NCBI GenBank assembly: GCA_040394475.1
Contig: JBEBSD010000092.1
Location: 1 to 21,523 of the forward strand
DNA: 21,523 nt
Source: JBEBSD01 sp040394475
GTDB taxonomy: Bacteria; Bacteroidota; Bacteroidia; Cytophagales; Spirosomataceae
Reading direction: 5' to 3'
The notes under the pieces were generated by a model. It was given only the letters and a program-made list of their open reading frames with translations. It made no database searches and was not told the origin of the DNA. Below are positions 21,445-21,523 of the stretch, piece by piece (positions within the stretch are counted from its first letter, which is position 1; each line of letters begins with the position of its first letter). The position numbers were made by a program, and so were the translations under genes.

Positions 21445-21523
21445 TGCGTGAACCAAGGGGATGGGGGGTTATAAATAAAAATAGCGAAAGGAATTGTGTA
21501 AACACGAAAGTTGTTTCCCAGAT

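Noticed and set aside
1..21523. CRISPR array, insertion sequence, prophage or integrated element
   Set aside because: No regularly spaced repeats, transposase, integrase or phage genes are seen; the only repeats are short intergenic ones.

Overview
The window comes from a Bacteroidota chromosome, most likely Chitinophagaceae or a close relative; the phylum is firm, the family is an impression. It holds a gliding-motility lipoprotein of the GldH family and a very large secreted protease ending in a type IX secretion (T9SS) C-terminal domain. Several intergenic regions carry the Bacteroidota-type promoter (TTTG, about 19 nt, TANNTTTG), and the starts lack clear Shine-Dalgarno sequences. Genes are densely packed on both strands, with no insertion sequence, integrase, prophage or CRISPR array. 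It reads as ordinary core/accessory chromosome.

Layout. 1-54: 5' part of a tRNA-Phe gene on the minus strand, with a textbook promoter. 269-3575 (+): a membrane-anchored 4Fe-4S protein, its CCG-domain partner, a conserved Bacteroidota protein often mislabelled 'ABC transporter ATPase', and gldH. 3613-4836 (-): an AI-2E/PerM-family exporter. It is divergent from a lipoprotein with a propeller-like sequence (4835-5701, +), and the two predicted start codons overlap inside one CATG. 5783-6499 (+): an OmpR/PhoB response regulator without a kinase beside it, followed by an intrinsic terminator. 6796-11055 (+): a 1419-residue thermolysin-like (M4) metalloprotease with adhesion-type modules and a T9SS tail; its promoter region contains a perfect inverted repeat. 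A 16-bp hairpin separates it from two minus-strand genes, a small lipoprotein (11135-11671) and an MFS drug-efflux-type transporter (11750-13006).

Right half. The MFS gene has a roughly 200-nt leader with a 16-codon ORF ending in R-D-R-A, followed by segments that can form mutually exclusive hairpins. This looks like an antibiotic-responsive attenuator and is the most interesting item here. 13458-15896 (+): a Pif1-type helicase fused to HRDC and helix-turn-helix domains. 15948-16700: a TSUP (TauE/SafE) exporter. A G-rich tandem tract follows. 16858-19713: an exported S9 prolyl-oligopeptidase-like peptidase. 19841-21396: a DNA-alkylation repair pair, an AraC/Ogt Ada-like methyltransferase and an AlkB-like dioxygenase.

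Functional themes are electron transfer (Fe-S pair), surface and secretion functions (GldH, T9SS protease, lipoproteins, S9 peptidase), export (AI-2E, MFS, TSUP) and genome maintenance (Pif1-HRDC, Ada-Ogt, AlkB). All assignments come from reading motifs by eye; no database search was run.
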